From: Limnohabitans sp.
GTDB taxonomy: Bacteria > Pseudomonadota > Gammaproteobacteria > Burkholderiales > Burkholderiaceae_C
NCBI GenBank assembly: GCA_009693225.1
Contig: SHXP01000157.1
Coordinates: forward strand, 1-5,671
Reading direction: 5' to 3'
Length of the DNA stretch: 5,671 bases
In this document: positions 1-5,671 of the stretch, in pieces
Layout: every line of letters begins with the position of its first letter
How positions within the stretch are numbered: the first letter of the stretch is position 1
Made by a program: the position numbers and the translations under genes
The notes under the pieces: generated by a model
Told to the model about the DNA's origin: nothing
Database searches by the model: none
What the model saw: the letters and a program-made list of their open reading frames with translations, nothing else

Positions 1-9
1 GAGAGTGTC

Positions 10-1224
10 ATGCCAATTGTTCGTCGAATGCTGTGGTTTAGTTTGTGCGTTTTTGCATTTCTTGCATCTGCGCAGGCTCAAAATACTTTAAAAATAGGTG
101 TGATCAATCCTTTCAGCGGTCCGCTTGCCTTGTATGGAACCGAGGTAACCAGGGGTGTTGAACTTGCCGTCGATGTCATCAATGCGAAAGGCGGCTTGTT
201 GGGCAAAAAAGTTGAAGTGATCCGGGGTGATGCTGCCAATCCGCAACAAGGTATTGCGACTGTGGAGCAATTGGCTACCAGGGACAAGGTTGATATTTTC
301 ATGGGAACCTACATCAGTTCAATTTCTTTGACAGCAAGCGATACTGCGGCACGTTACAACAAGCTGTACTGGGAAACCAATGCGGTTGCACAAAATTTGA
401 TTGACAGAGGCTTGCCCAACTTTGTGCGCTCCGGACCTGACGGAGGAATATTTGCCTCCACTTCGGTCGCTACAGTCTCGGCTATCGTCACCCCGTCCTT
501 GAAGAAAAATATCAAGGACGTCAAGATCTGGATTGAACACGAGGACTCGATTTACGGCACATCCATAGGACAGGCGCAAAAATCAGCCCTTGAAGCCATG
601 GGGGCGAAGATTGTCGGCATAGGTGCGCATTCCGCCAAATCCATTGATTTGAATGATTCCATTCTGCGAGCCAAACAGGTCGCGCCAGATATTTACCTGC
701 AGACCGGTTATGTTCCTGACGGAAATCTTTTACTCAGAACAGCACGGGACCAGGGATTCAAACCCGCTGCGATCATTCTGGTCGGCACCGGCGATACGCC
801 TGAAACGCTTGAATCGCTGGGCGCTGATTTTCTTGAGGGCGTGCTGGTGGTTGGCTACCCGAAATACGATATGCCTGAAAGCTACGGTCCGGGCATTAAG
901 GCTTATTTGTCTGCTTACCGGGCTAAGTTCAAAGGTGAACCCCAGGCGCCGCAAAGCATGGCCTCATATTCAGGCACCTTGATAATGTTTGAAGCCATCA
1001 CTCTGGCTGGCAGTGTCGTTCCGGAAAAAGTGCAGGCAGCCGTGACCAGACTCGATAAAGCTCAAGGTACATATCCCACCGGTTTTGGCGCCAAGTTTGA
1101 AAAATCCCAGAATATCCGGGCATTTATGACCACCTCACAATGGCAGGGCGGTAAATTGGTGACCGTTTATCCCAAGGAGGCCACGCCCCCCGGCGCGGCT
1201 TTGAAAAATATGCCGCGTAAATAA
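10..1224 (+). CDS. Periplasmic substrate-binding protein of a HAAT/Liv-type ABC importer
   Basis: This 404-residue protein is a type I periplasmic binding protein (Peripla_BP_6/LivJ-like) that captures a small ligand outside the inner membrane for the permease encoded just downstream. Residues 1-23 look like a Sec signal peptide: basic RR at 5-6, a hydrophobic core at about 8-19, and a cleavage site after A23 (SAQA|QN). The RR pair lacks the rest of a Tat motif, and C13 has no lipobox. The mature domain opens with KIGVINPFSGPLALYG (28-43), followed by the family-typical INAKGGLLGKKVEV (57-70), EHEDSIYG (176-183) and LLRTARDQGFKP (241-252). Length fits the family. The region usually contacting an amino-acid head group reads YWETNAVAQ (120-128), unlike the LivJ serine/threonine-rich pattern, so the ligand is open and may not be a branched-chain amino acid. 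The ATG at 10 has GAGAG at 1-5; the Met at 28 is possible but would shorten the signal n-region. The promoter lies outside the window. Confidence 0.93.
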   Translation: MPIVRRMLWFSLCVFAFLASAQAQNTLKIGVINPFSGPLALYGTEVTRGVELAVDVINAKGGLLGKKVEVIRGDAANPQQGIATVEQLATRDKVDIFMGTYISSISLTASDTAARYNKLYWETNAVAQNLIDRGLPNFVRSGPDGGIFASTSVATVSAIVTPSLKKNIKDVKIWIEHEDSIYGTSIGQAQKSALEAMGAKIVGIGAHSAKSIDLNDSILRAKQVAPDIYLQTGYVPDGNLLLRTARDQGFKPAAIILVGTGDTPETLESLGADFLEGVLVVGYPKYDMPESYGPGIKAYLSAYRAKFKGEPQAPQSMASYSGTLIMFEAITLAGSVVPEKVQAAVTRLDKAQGTYPTGFGAKFEKSQNIRAFMTTSQWQGGKLVTVYPKEATPPGAALKNMPRK

Positions 1225-1228
1225 GAGC

Positions 1229-1245
1229 ATGACCTTTCTCGTCAT
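1229..1245 (+). other. Weak stem-loop between binding-protein and permease genes
   Basis: Just after the binding-protein stop codon, ATGAC (1229-1233) and GTCAT (1241-1245) can form a 5-bp stem around a 7-base loop. In Liv-type operons, RNA structure between the binding-protein gene and the permease genes often lets the first gene accumulate more transcript. This one is short, not GC-rich and lacks a following T run, so it is not a convincing terminator and may be chance. The 79-base gap (1225-1303) holds nothing else I can support. Confidence 0.2.
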
Positions 1246-1303
1246 TCCTTCAAACCAGTGCATGAATGCGACGGTGAAGCTGTTTGTATTGCAAAGATAA
1301 CTC

Positions 1304-2194
1304 ATGGATCAAATATTCAGCGTCCTTGTCATCGGCTTGCTGCTAGGCGGAATTTATGCTATGGTGAGCATTGGCCTGAACCTGATATTCGGTGTTATCC
1401 GTATTGTGAATTTCGCTCAGGGCGAACTCGTGATGCTTGGGATGTACGGCAGTTATGCGGCTTTTCATTTTTTTCATATTGACCCCTATTTGTCTGTATT
1501 TGCGGTTGCGCCTTTGACCGGTCTGCTTGGCATGTTCATTCAACGGTATGTGATTCAACCTTTGCATGCAGAACCGAATATGCAGATTTTTGCCACATTC
1601 GGACTGCTTATTCTGTTGCAGAACAGCATGCTGATGATCACCAAGGGTGAGTCTGCAAGTATCAGTACCGGCTTGAGTGCGGCTGTTATTCTACTCGGCG
1701 ATATACGTGTGAGTATGGTTCGGATTATTTGTTTTCTGTGTGCGACTTTCATTACTTTATGTCTTCACCTGTTTATGAAGTACACCATGACCGGACAATC
1801 TATCCGCGCAGTCACTCAGGACAAGTTGGCTGCCAGAGCCATGGGCATCAATGTTGAAAAAACCTATCTGATGTCATTTGGTATGGGTGCTGCACTGGCC
1901 GGTCTGGCCGGCGCCATGTTGTCACCTATTTATGCCATCAATCCCAACGTGGGCGGCAATTTCATTCTTGCTGCATTTGCTGTAGTGGTACTGGGCGGTC
2001 TCGGCAGTATTTGGGGAGCGTACATCGGCGGCATGATGGTCGGCGTTGTCGAAGCTTTCGCCGGTTACTACATTGATCCGGTACTGCGCAGTGCGGTCTG
2101 GTTTTTGATTTTCCTGGTGGTTCTGGTTGTCAGACCGTCCGGTCTGCTGGGTCAAGTCGGTGCCGAGGAGGTAGGTTTGCGTGAACAACATTGA
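1304..2194 (+). CDS. livH: Branched-chain amino acid-type ABC permease, LivH-like
   Basis: This 296-residue inner-membrane protein is the first of two pore-forming subunits (BPD_transp_2 family). It is almost wholly hydrophobic, with about eight predicted membrane segments. Diagnostic stretches are GLNLIFGVIRIVNFAQGEL (24-42, the LivH hallmark near the first two helices), the cytoplasmic coupling loop around 161-182 (GQSIRAVTQDKLAARAMGI) that docks on the ATPases, GGLGSIWGAYIGG (231-243) and RPSGLLG (277-283) near the end. E. coli LivH is 308 residues, so this is full length. The start at 1304 puts MDQIFSVLVIGLLLGGIYA exactly where the family begins, although the ribosome site is weak (AAAG at 1293-1296). 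It follows the binding-protein gene by 79 bases and overlaps the next permease gene by 14. The symbol is by family position; the transported substrate is not established. Confidence 0.93.
   Translation: MDQIFSVLVIGLLLGGIYAMVSIGLNLIFGVIRIVNFAQGELVMLGMYGSYAAFHFFHIDPYLSVFAVAPLTGLLGMFIQRYVIQPLHAEPNMQIFATFGLLILLQNSMLMITKGESASISTGLSAAVILLGDIRVSMVRIICFLCATFITLCLHLFMKYTMTGQSIRAVTQDKLAARAMGINVEKTYLMSFGMGAALAGLAGAMLSPIYAINPNVGGNFILAAFAVVVLGGLGSIWGAYIGGMMVGVVEAFAGYYIDPVLRSAVWFLIFLVVLVVRPSGLLGQVGAEEVGLREQH
2165..2172 (+). promoter_or_regulatory. Strong Shine-Dalgarno site for the GTG-started livM
   Basis: GAGGAGGT is close to a perfect anti-16S match and sits 8 bases before the GTG at 2181, inside the end of the livH gene. 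It supports the GTG as the true start, since there is no ATG nearby that would give a full N-terminus. It is the strongest ribosome-binding site in the window and probably maintains LivM synthesis despite the weaker start codon. Confidence 0.75.
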
Positions 2195-3194
2195 GCGACA
2201 GGCTTTCATTCTCGGACCAGCTTCACGGGTCTGGGGGGTATATCTTCTGGCATTGCTGGCGTTGCTATTGCCTGCGGTGCTACTGGTTGACGATGCCAAC
2301 TGGATCAATATCATCGCTTTCACATATCTCATGGCTGCTGTAGCTTCAGCCTGGAACATCATCGGCGGATTCGGCGGTCAATTTTCTCTGGGTCACGGGG
2401 TTTTCTTCAGTATCGGGGCATATCTCACCGCCAAGCTTTTCATGATTTACAGCCTGTCGCCCTGGCTGATTTTCCTGCCGGCAGCTTTGATCGCAGCTTT
2501 TGTCGCAGCACTGATTTCCTGGCCCACTTTCCGTTTGCGCGGACCCTTTTTCGCCATCGCCACGCTTGCTTTTAATGAGGTGGCTTTTGTGCTGGCGAAT
2601 CATTTCGACAGTTTCACCGGCGGACCTCGTGGTTTGATGATCCCTTTCAGGGCAAGTGCAGCAAATCTGATATATAAGGAACGATCGATCTACACCTTTG
2701 TGATGTTTGGATTTTTAGCGCTTGTTCTGGCAGTCACTTTGATGGTCAGGCGCAGCCGGCTAGGCTATTACCTGCTGGCAATCCGTGAAAATGAAGATAC
2801 CGCACGTGCATGCGGAATCGATGTATTGGAAGTCAAATTAATTGGGATGGCATTGAGTGCGGGTCTGACTTCCATAGGCGGAGGATTATTCGCCATGTAT
2901 TTACGCTATATAGATCCGACAAGCTTATTCACTTTGCCCGAGGTTGGCGTCAAATTTGCCCTACTGACTCTGATTGGAGGCATCGGCACCATGAGCGGGC
3001 CGGTGCTTGGTGCCATTCTTGTGATCCCTTTTGAAAACTACCTCAGGACAGAGCTTGCCAACGGCTTGCCCGGCTTGAACCTTGTCATCCTTGGCTTGCT
3101 GATGGTGCTTGCAGCACTTTTCATGAAAAAAGGCATTGTCGGTGTGGTTTTTCATATGTACCGCCGTTATGTTGTGCGTCAGGAACGCTCATGA
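2181..3194 (+). CDS. livM: Branched-chain amino acid-type ABC permease, LivM-like
   Basis: This 337-residue inner-membrane subunit pairs with the LivH-like protein to form the translocation pore. After a short cytoplasmic start, membrane segments begin at about residue 18. The LivM hallmark GGFGGQFSLGHGVFFSIGAY lies at 62-81, the RLRGPFFAIATLAFNE motif at 118-133, and the ATPase-docking loop at about 191-213 (RSRLGYYLLAIRENEDTARA and following). This is followed by GGGLFAMY (233-240) and TLIGGIGTMSGPVLGA (263-278). E. coli LivM has a long N-terminal extension; this shorter form is common elsewhere. The C-terminus is a basic tail (RRYVVRQERS). Translation starts at GTG, supported by the strong ribosome site at 2165-2172. 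The start overlaps livH by 14 bases and the stop overlaps the livG start (ATGA), so translation is probably coupled. Confidence 0.93.
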   Translation: MNNIERQAFILGPASRVWGVYLLALLALLLPAVLLVDDANWINIIAFTYLMAAVASAWNIIGGFGGQFSLGHGVFFSIGAYLTAKLFMIYSLSPWLIFLPAALIAAFVAALISWPTFRLRGPFFAIATLAFNEVAFVLANHFDSFTGGPRGLMIPFRASAANLIYKERSIYTFVMFGFLALVLAVTLMVRRSRLGYYLLAIRENEDTARACGIDVLEVKLIGMALSAGLTSIGGGLFAMYLRYIDPTSLFTLPEVGVKFALLTLIGGIGTMSGPVLGAILVIPFENYLRTELANGLPGLNLVILGLLMVLAALFMKKGIVGVVFHMYRRYVVRQERS

Positions 3195-3922
3195 ACCCGC
3201 CTCTTTTATTTGCCGACTGCGTCAGCGAGAATTTTCTGGGATTGCGCGCGGTCAATCAAGTCAGTTTAGAGATTCACGCGGGCGAAATCGTCAGTGTGAT
3301 AGGTCCGAACGGGGCGGGTAAAACCACGCTTTTTAACTTACTGACCGGTCAGCTTAAACCTAGCAGCGGAGATGTGTTTTTTGAAAACCGGAAAATTAAT
3401 TCACTCGGACCGCATCAGCGCGCACAGTTGGGAATGGGTAGAACCTTTCAGATAGCCAAGCCTTTGATCGGATTGAGTGTTCTGGAAAACGTCATGATGG
3501 CGAGTTTCATGAGACAACCCGCATTGAATCAGGCCAGAGAAAAAGCAATGTCTGTGCTGGAGACAGTCAACATGGCGGGAATGATTCATCGCAACGTAGG
3601 TGATTTGACCTTGAGTCAACGCCGGCGACTGGAAGTAGCAAGAGCGCTGGCACTCGGACCGAAGATTCTTTTGCTCGATGAAGTCATGGCCGGTTTGAAC
3701 CAAAGTGAGGTGAGTCAATCAATTGAGCTGTTGCAGAGTCTGCACGCCATGGGACACACTTTTTTAATCATTGAGCACAACCTGAAAGTAGTGCGTGCTT
3801 TCTCTAAAAGAGTTGTAGTGCTGGATCAGGGGGGAATGATTGCCGATGGCAGCGCTGACGATATCCTCCAGTCAAAAGAGGTGATCAAGGCCTATCTGGG
3901 AGAGGGGCATTCATGGAAGTGA
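3191..3922 (+). CDS. livG: ABC transporter ATP-binding subunit, LivG-like
   Basis: This 243-residue cytoplasmic ATPase is one of the two nucleotide-binding subunits that drive import. Visible motifs are Walker A GPNGAGKT (38-45), Q-loop Q87 in RTFQIAK, Walker B ILLLDE (159-164) with catalytic E164, D-loop AGLN (167-170) and switch histidine H196 in IIEHNL. The ABC signature is non-standard: LTLSQRRRLE (139-148), with both glycines of LSGGQ replaced by L141 and S142. I recall related forms (LTLAQ-, LTLADRKRLE-like) in other LivG paralogues, so this is probably a subfamily trait and not damage. E. coli LivG is 255 residues; this one is complete. AGGA at 3181-3184 is the ribosome site, and the start overlaps the livM stop in ATGA. 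Its end overlaps livF by 10 bases. Confidence 0.94.
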   Translation: MNPPLLFADCVSENFLGLRAVNQVSLEIHAGEIVSVIGPNGAGKTTLFNLLTGQLKPSSGDVFFENRKINSLGPHQRAQLGMGRTFQIAKPLIGLSVLENVMMASFMRQPALNQAREKAMSVLETVNMAGMIHRNVGDLTLSQRRRLEVARALALGPKILLLDEVMAGLNQSEVSQSIELLQSLHAMGHTFLIIEHNLKVVRAFSKRVVVLDQGGMIADGSADDILQSKEVIKAYLGEGHSWK

Positions 3923-4629
3923 TCCTCAACCTCCATAAGCTTTGTTCGGGCTATAACGAATTAACAGTCCTGCATGATATTGATCTGCAGATTTGCCGTG
4001 GTGAAATTATTTCAGTGATTGGTGCTAACGGTGCCGGAAAAAGCACTTTGCTTTTGAGTATTGCCGGACATTTGAAGCTCAACTCCGGCAGGATTGAATT
4101 TGCCGGACAGGATATTTTCGGGATGCAGGCTCACCATGGACCTGCAAAAGGCATGGTCATGGTTCCAGAAGGCGCACGTTTATTTCCTTTCATGACGGTG
4201 ATTGAAAATTTGAAACTCGGTGCGTTTCATCCGAAAGCAAGGGCAAAACTCAGGGAGCGTCTGGATGAAGTCATGACTTATTTCCCATTGCTTGCTGAAA
4301 GACTGACTCAGCTGGCCGGCCGTTTGTCCGGCGGCGAACGTCAGATGTGCGCAATTGCCAGAGCCATGATGGCGGATCCTCAGTTGTTGATGCTGGATGA
4401 GCCCTCTTTGGGGCTGGCGCCGATCATGGTGGACAAAGTCTTTTCATTGATAAAGAACCTGGTTTCATCCAAGGGATTGTCAGTTTTGCTTGTCGAGCAG
4501 AATGTCAGTAATGCCCTTCAGTTGTCTCAGCGCGCCAGTATTCTGGAGAACGGGCGTATTCTGAAATCTGCGCCTTCCAGGGAATTGCTCGACGATCCCG
4601 ATGTACAGCGTTCCTATATGGGACTTTGA
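3913..4629 (+). CDS. livF: ABC transporter ATP-binding subunit, LivF-like
   Basis: This 238-residue cytoplasmic ATPase is the partner of the LivG-like subunit and matches E. coli LivF (237) in length. Motifs are Walker A GANGAGKST (37-45), MVPEGARLFP (83-92) where E86 occupies the usual Q-loop glutamine position, a canonical signature LSGGERQ (138-144), Walker B LLMLDEP (158-164) with E163, and LVEQNV (193-198) where Q196 replaces the switch histidine. The VPEG and VEQN forms are typical of LivF and help separate it from LivG. The ending ILENGRI...LLDDPDVQRSYMGL also fits the family, which usually closes on a Y-x-G-x motif. GAGGGG at 3902-3907 is the ribosome site, within the end of livG. No terminator follows, so transcription may run into the regulator gene 34 bases downstream. 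Confidence 0.94.
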   Translation: MEVILNLHKLCSGYNELTVLHDIDLQICRGEIISVIGANGAGKSTLLLSIAGHLKLNSGRIEFAGQDIFGMQAHHGPAKGMVMVPEGARLFPFMTVIENLKLGAFHPKARAKLRERLDEVMTYFPLLAERLTQLAGRLSGGERQMCAIARAMMADPQLLMLDEPSLGLAPIMVDKVFSLIKNLVSSKGLSVLLVEQNVSNALQLSQRASILENGRILKSAPSRELLDDPDVQRSYMGL

Positions 4630-4663
4630 CTGATGTCTAATCACAGAAGTTTTTGGTGAAGCA

Positions 4664-5380
4664 ATGGCAGAAATTCAACTTATTCCACTTGCCAAAGCCT
4701 CAAATACGCTGGCTGCGAAATTACGCCGGAAAATTCTGGACGGTGAAATCTGTCAAGGCATGGCTTTGCCGAACGAGCGTGATCTTGCCGCACAGACATG
4801 CTTGTCACGCACCTCTGTCAGGGAAGCCTTGCGGATTCTTGAGGCTGATGGTTTGATCAATATCCGTACCGGACGCAATGGCGGGGCAGAAGTGGTCAGA
4901 CCTGACATCAGTACGGTTGAGCGTTCCATTGATATCTTTATCCGCGGACAAGGTATCAAATTTCAATCAGTACTGGAAACCCGGGAAGCCATTGAACCGC
5001 CCGCGGCCAGACTGGCTGCGCTTTATCACAACTCAAATGACTGGGCCAAGCTGACCCATATCCACCAGCAAATGCAAGCTGACATAGAAAATGTTGAAGC
5101 CTTTTTAAAACATAATCTGGATTGGCATATCAGCGTGGTTCAAGCCGGTCACAATGAACTTCTTATTGCATTTGCACAGGCAATTTCCCGGTCTGTTTAT
5201 GAAGCAACAAATATCCAGGGATTCAATTTGCCGCATATACGCCAAGCGGTCGTTGTTGCGCATCAAAAAGTGATGGACGCTATTGAATTGCGCCAGGAAG
5301 ATTCAGCCGCAAGACGTATGGGCAGACATATTAATTCTTATATAGACAATGTCAAAGCAAAAAAATATCCTTGTAGCTGA
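4664..5380 (+). CDS. GntR family transcriptional regulator, FadR/FCD subfamily
   Basis: This 238-residue DNA-binding regulator has a GntR winged helix at about 14-80 (LPNERDLAAQTCLSRTSVRE at 35-54, then LRILEADGLI and the wing RTGRNGGAEV) and an all-helical FCD ligand domain at about 97-228. FCD domains usually bind a metal and a small carboxylate through an Asp/Asn-x3-His plus two later histidines; candidates here are N151, H155 (NLDWH), H200 (VVAHQKV) and H222 (GRHINSY). Binding of the ligand normally releases the protein from its operator. Length matches the family (FadR 239). GGTGA at 4655-4659 is a close-spaced ribosome site. Placed in the same direction 34 bases after livF, it is probably co-transcribed and likely controls the transporter; the effector may be the imported compound or a metabolite of it. 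The ligand and operator cannot be read from the sequence. Confidence 0.92.
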   Translation: MAEIQLIPLAKASNTLAAKLRRKILDGEICQGMALPNERDLAAQTCLSRTSVREALRILEADGLINIRTGRNGGAEVVRPDISTVERSIDIFIRGQGIKFQSVLETREAIEPPAARLAALYHNSNDWAKLTHIHQQMQADIENVEAFLKHNLDWHISVVQAGHNELLIAFAQAISRSVYEATNIQGFNLPHIRQAVVVAHQKVMDAIELRQEDSAARRMGRHINSYIDNVKAKKYPCS

Positions 5381-5460
5381 ATAATGACTCGGGTTGAATG
5401 CGGAATCAGTACTTGAAAGACAGTTTCTTTAACTCAGACTGTACCGGTTCATCATTATTC
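5379..5460. repeat. Inverted repeat pair flanking the AT-rich gap after the regulator gene
   Basis: GAATAATGA (5379-5387, overlapping the regulator's stop codon) is repeated perfectly inverted as TCATTATTC (5452-5460), with 64 bases between. Inside lies a smaller possible stem, ACAGTTT (5420-5426) with AGACTGT (5436-5442), including one G-T pair, around a 9-base loop. The arms are AT-rich and no T run follows, so this is not a typical intrinsic terminator, though it could help end or stabilise the transcript. Confidence 0.35.
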
Positions 5461-5470
5461 TGAATCAGTA
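5403..5470. repeat. Direct repeat of GAATCAGTA
   Basis: The 9-base word GAATCAGTA occurs at 5403-5411 and again at 5462-5470, with 50 bases between the copies. The second copy ends exactly where the sequence becomes more GC-rich. The interval has no inverted ends, so it does not look like a small element flanked by a target duplication. It may be a regulatory word or chance. Confidence 0.35.
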
Positions 5471-5471
5471 G

Positions 5472-5671
5472 TGTCCAGTTTAAATGTTAGTCAAAGGCAT
5501 GCAAGCCAATAACGACGAGGGTTTCGGCGCGCGTCAAGGTAGTTGTCGCCTCGGTCATGCAGCCAACGGTTGAATATCGTTACCAGCCAAGAGCGTCTTT
5601 ATGATGGAGTCGCGTTCTGGATTGAGCGTCACGGGGCCGATGGGCGACCAGTTTCGAGTGTCGCCGGACCA
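5472..5671. other. GC-richer non-coding tail, possible edge of an insertion element or repeat
   Basis: By my count, G+C rises from about 38% in 5381-5470 to about 55% from 5471 on. The stretch starts with TGTCCAGTTTAAATG, which resembles the style of insertion-sequence ends, but I cannot match it to a named element. No gene with a start and ribosome site is evident. On the minus strand a frame is open from the window edge to a stop at 5555-5557 (38 codons), including RNWSPIGPVTLNPERDS; on the plus strand another is open from 5543 to the window edge (43 codons). I recognise neither as a known protein. A partial transposase end, a non-coding repeat or ordinary intergenic DNA are all possible. 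Confidence 0.3.

Noticed and set aside
10..99. Possible Tat signal or lipoprotein signal in the binding protein
   Set aside because: The RR at residues 5-6 lacks the S/T before it and the FLK-like pattern after it, and C13 is preceded by FSL, not a lipobox. A Sec signal with SAQA cleavage explains the segment.
653..982. A 109-codon plus-strand open frame inside the binding-protein gene
   Set aside because: It is an out-of-frame shadow; the overlapping frame encodes conserved binding-protein motifs.
1258..1482. A 74-codon open frame beginning before livH and running into it
   Set aside because: It lies in another frame over the start of a clear LivH gene, contains many Cys/Arg/His codons and no domain, and has no ribosome site.
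1922..2362. A 146-codon minus-strand open frame across the livH/livM junction
   Set aside because: It is antisense to two well-supported membrane protein genes, has low-complexity Ser/Thr/Arg content, and resembles no family I know.
4630..4663. Terminator or operator between livF and the regulator gene
   Set aside because: The 34 bases contain no stem followed by a T run and no clear palindrome of the kind bound by GntR regulators.
5412..5461. A tiny mobile element flanked by a 9-bp target duplication (the GAATCAGTA copies)
   Set aside because: The 50-base interval has no matching inverted ends and is too short for any element with terminal repeats that I know of.
5555..5671. C-terminal fragment of a transposase on the minus strand
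   Set aside because: The 38-codon open frame shows no recognisable DDE or other transposase motif, and competing frames are open on the other strand, so I describe the region only as unexplained.

Overview
The window carries one compact, all-plus-strand operon of the LivJHMGF type (HAAT family ABC importers), followed by a GntR/FadR-type regulator and a short non-coding tail. Coding density is high and overall G+C is about 50%. The gene style, including the Liv protein wording and the FCD-domain regulator downstream of the transporter, fits a moderate-GC proteobacterium. A betaproteobacterium (Burkholderiales-like) is my best guess, but this rests on general resemblance and not on a marker gene.

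Layout: 10-1224 encodes a secreted periplasmic solute-binding protein. After a 79-base gap comes the first membrane permease (1304-2194, LivH-like). The next three genes are chained by overlapping stops and starts: the second permease (2181-3194, LivM-like, GTG start), the first ATPase (3191-3922, LivG-like) and the second ATPase (3913-4629, LivF-like). A 34-base gap without a recognisable terminator leads to the GntR/FCD regulator (4664-5380). Bases 5381-5470 are an AT-rich intergenic stretch with short repeats. Bases 5472-5671 are a more GC-rich stretch with no convincing gene, possibly the edge of an insertion element or other repeat.

How the genes work together: the binding protein captures a small ligand in the periplasm and delivers it to the LivH/LivM pore, and the LivG/LivF heterodimer powers import. 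The linked regulator probably senses the ligand or a product of it and controls the operon, but the likely promoter/operator lies upstream of base 1 and cannot be seen. 'Branched-chain amino acid transporter' is only a family label. The region of the binding protein that usually contacts the amino-acid head group reads unlike LivJ, and no catabolic gene in the window reveals the substrate.

I found no clearly new biological system. The points most worth a second look are the asymmetric ATP sites predicted for the LivG/LivF pair, the unusual binding-protein pocket, and the composition change and unexplained sequence at the 3' end.
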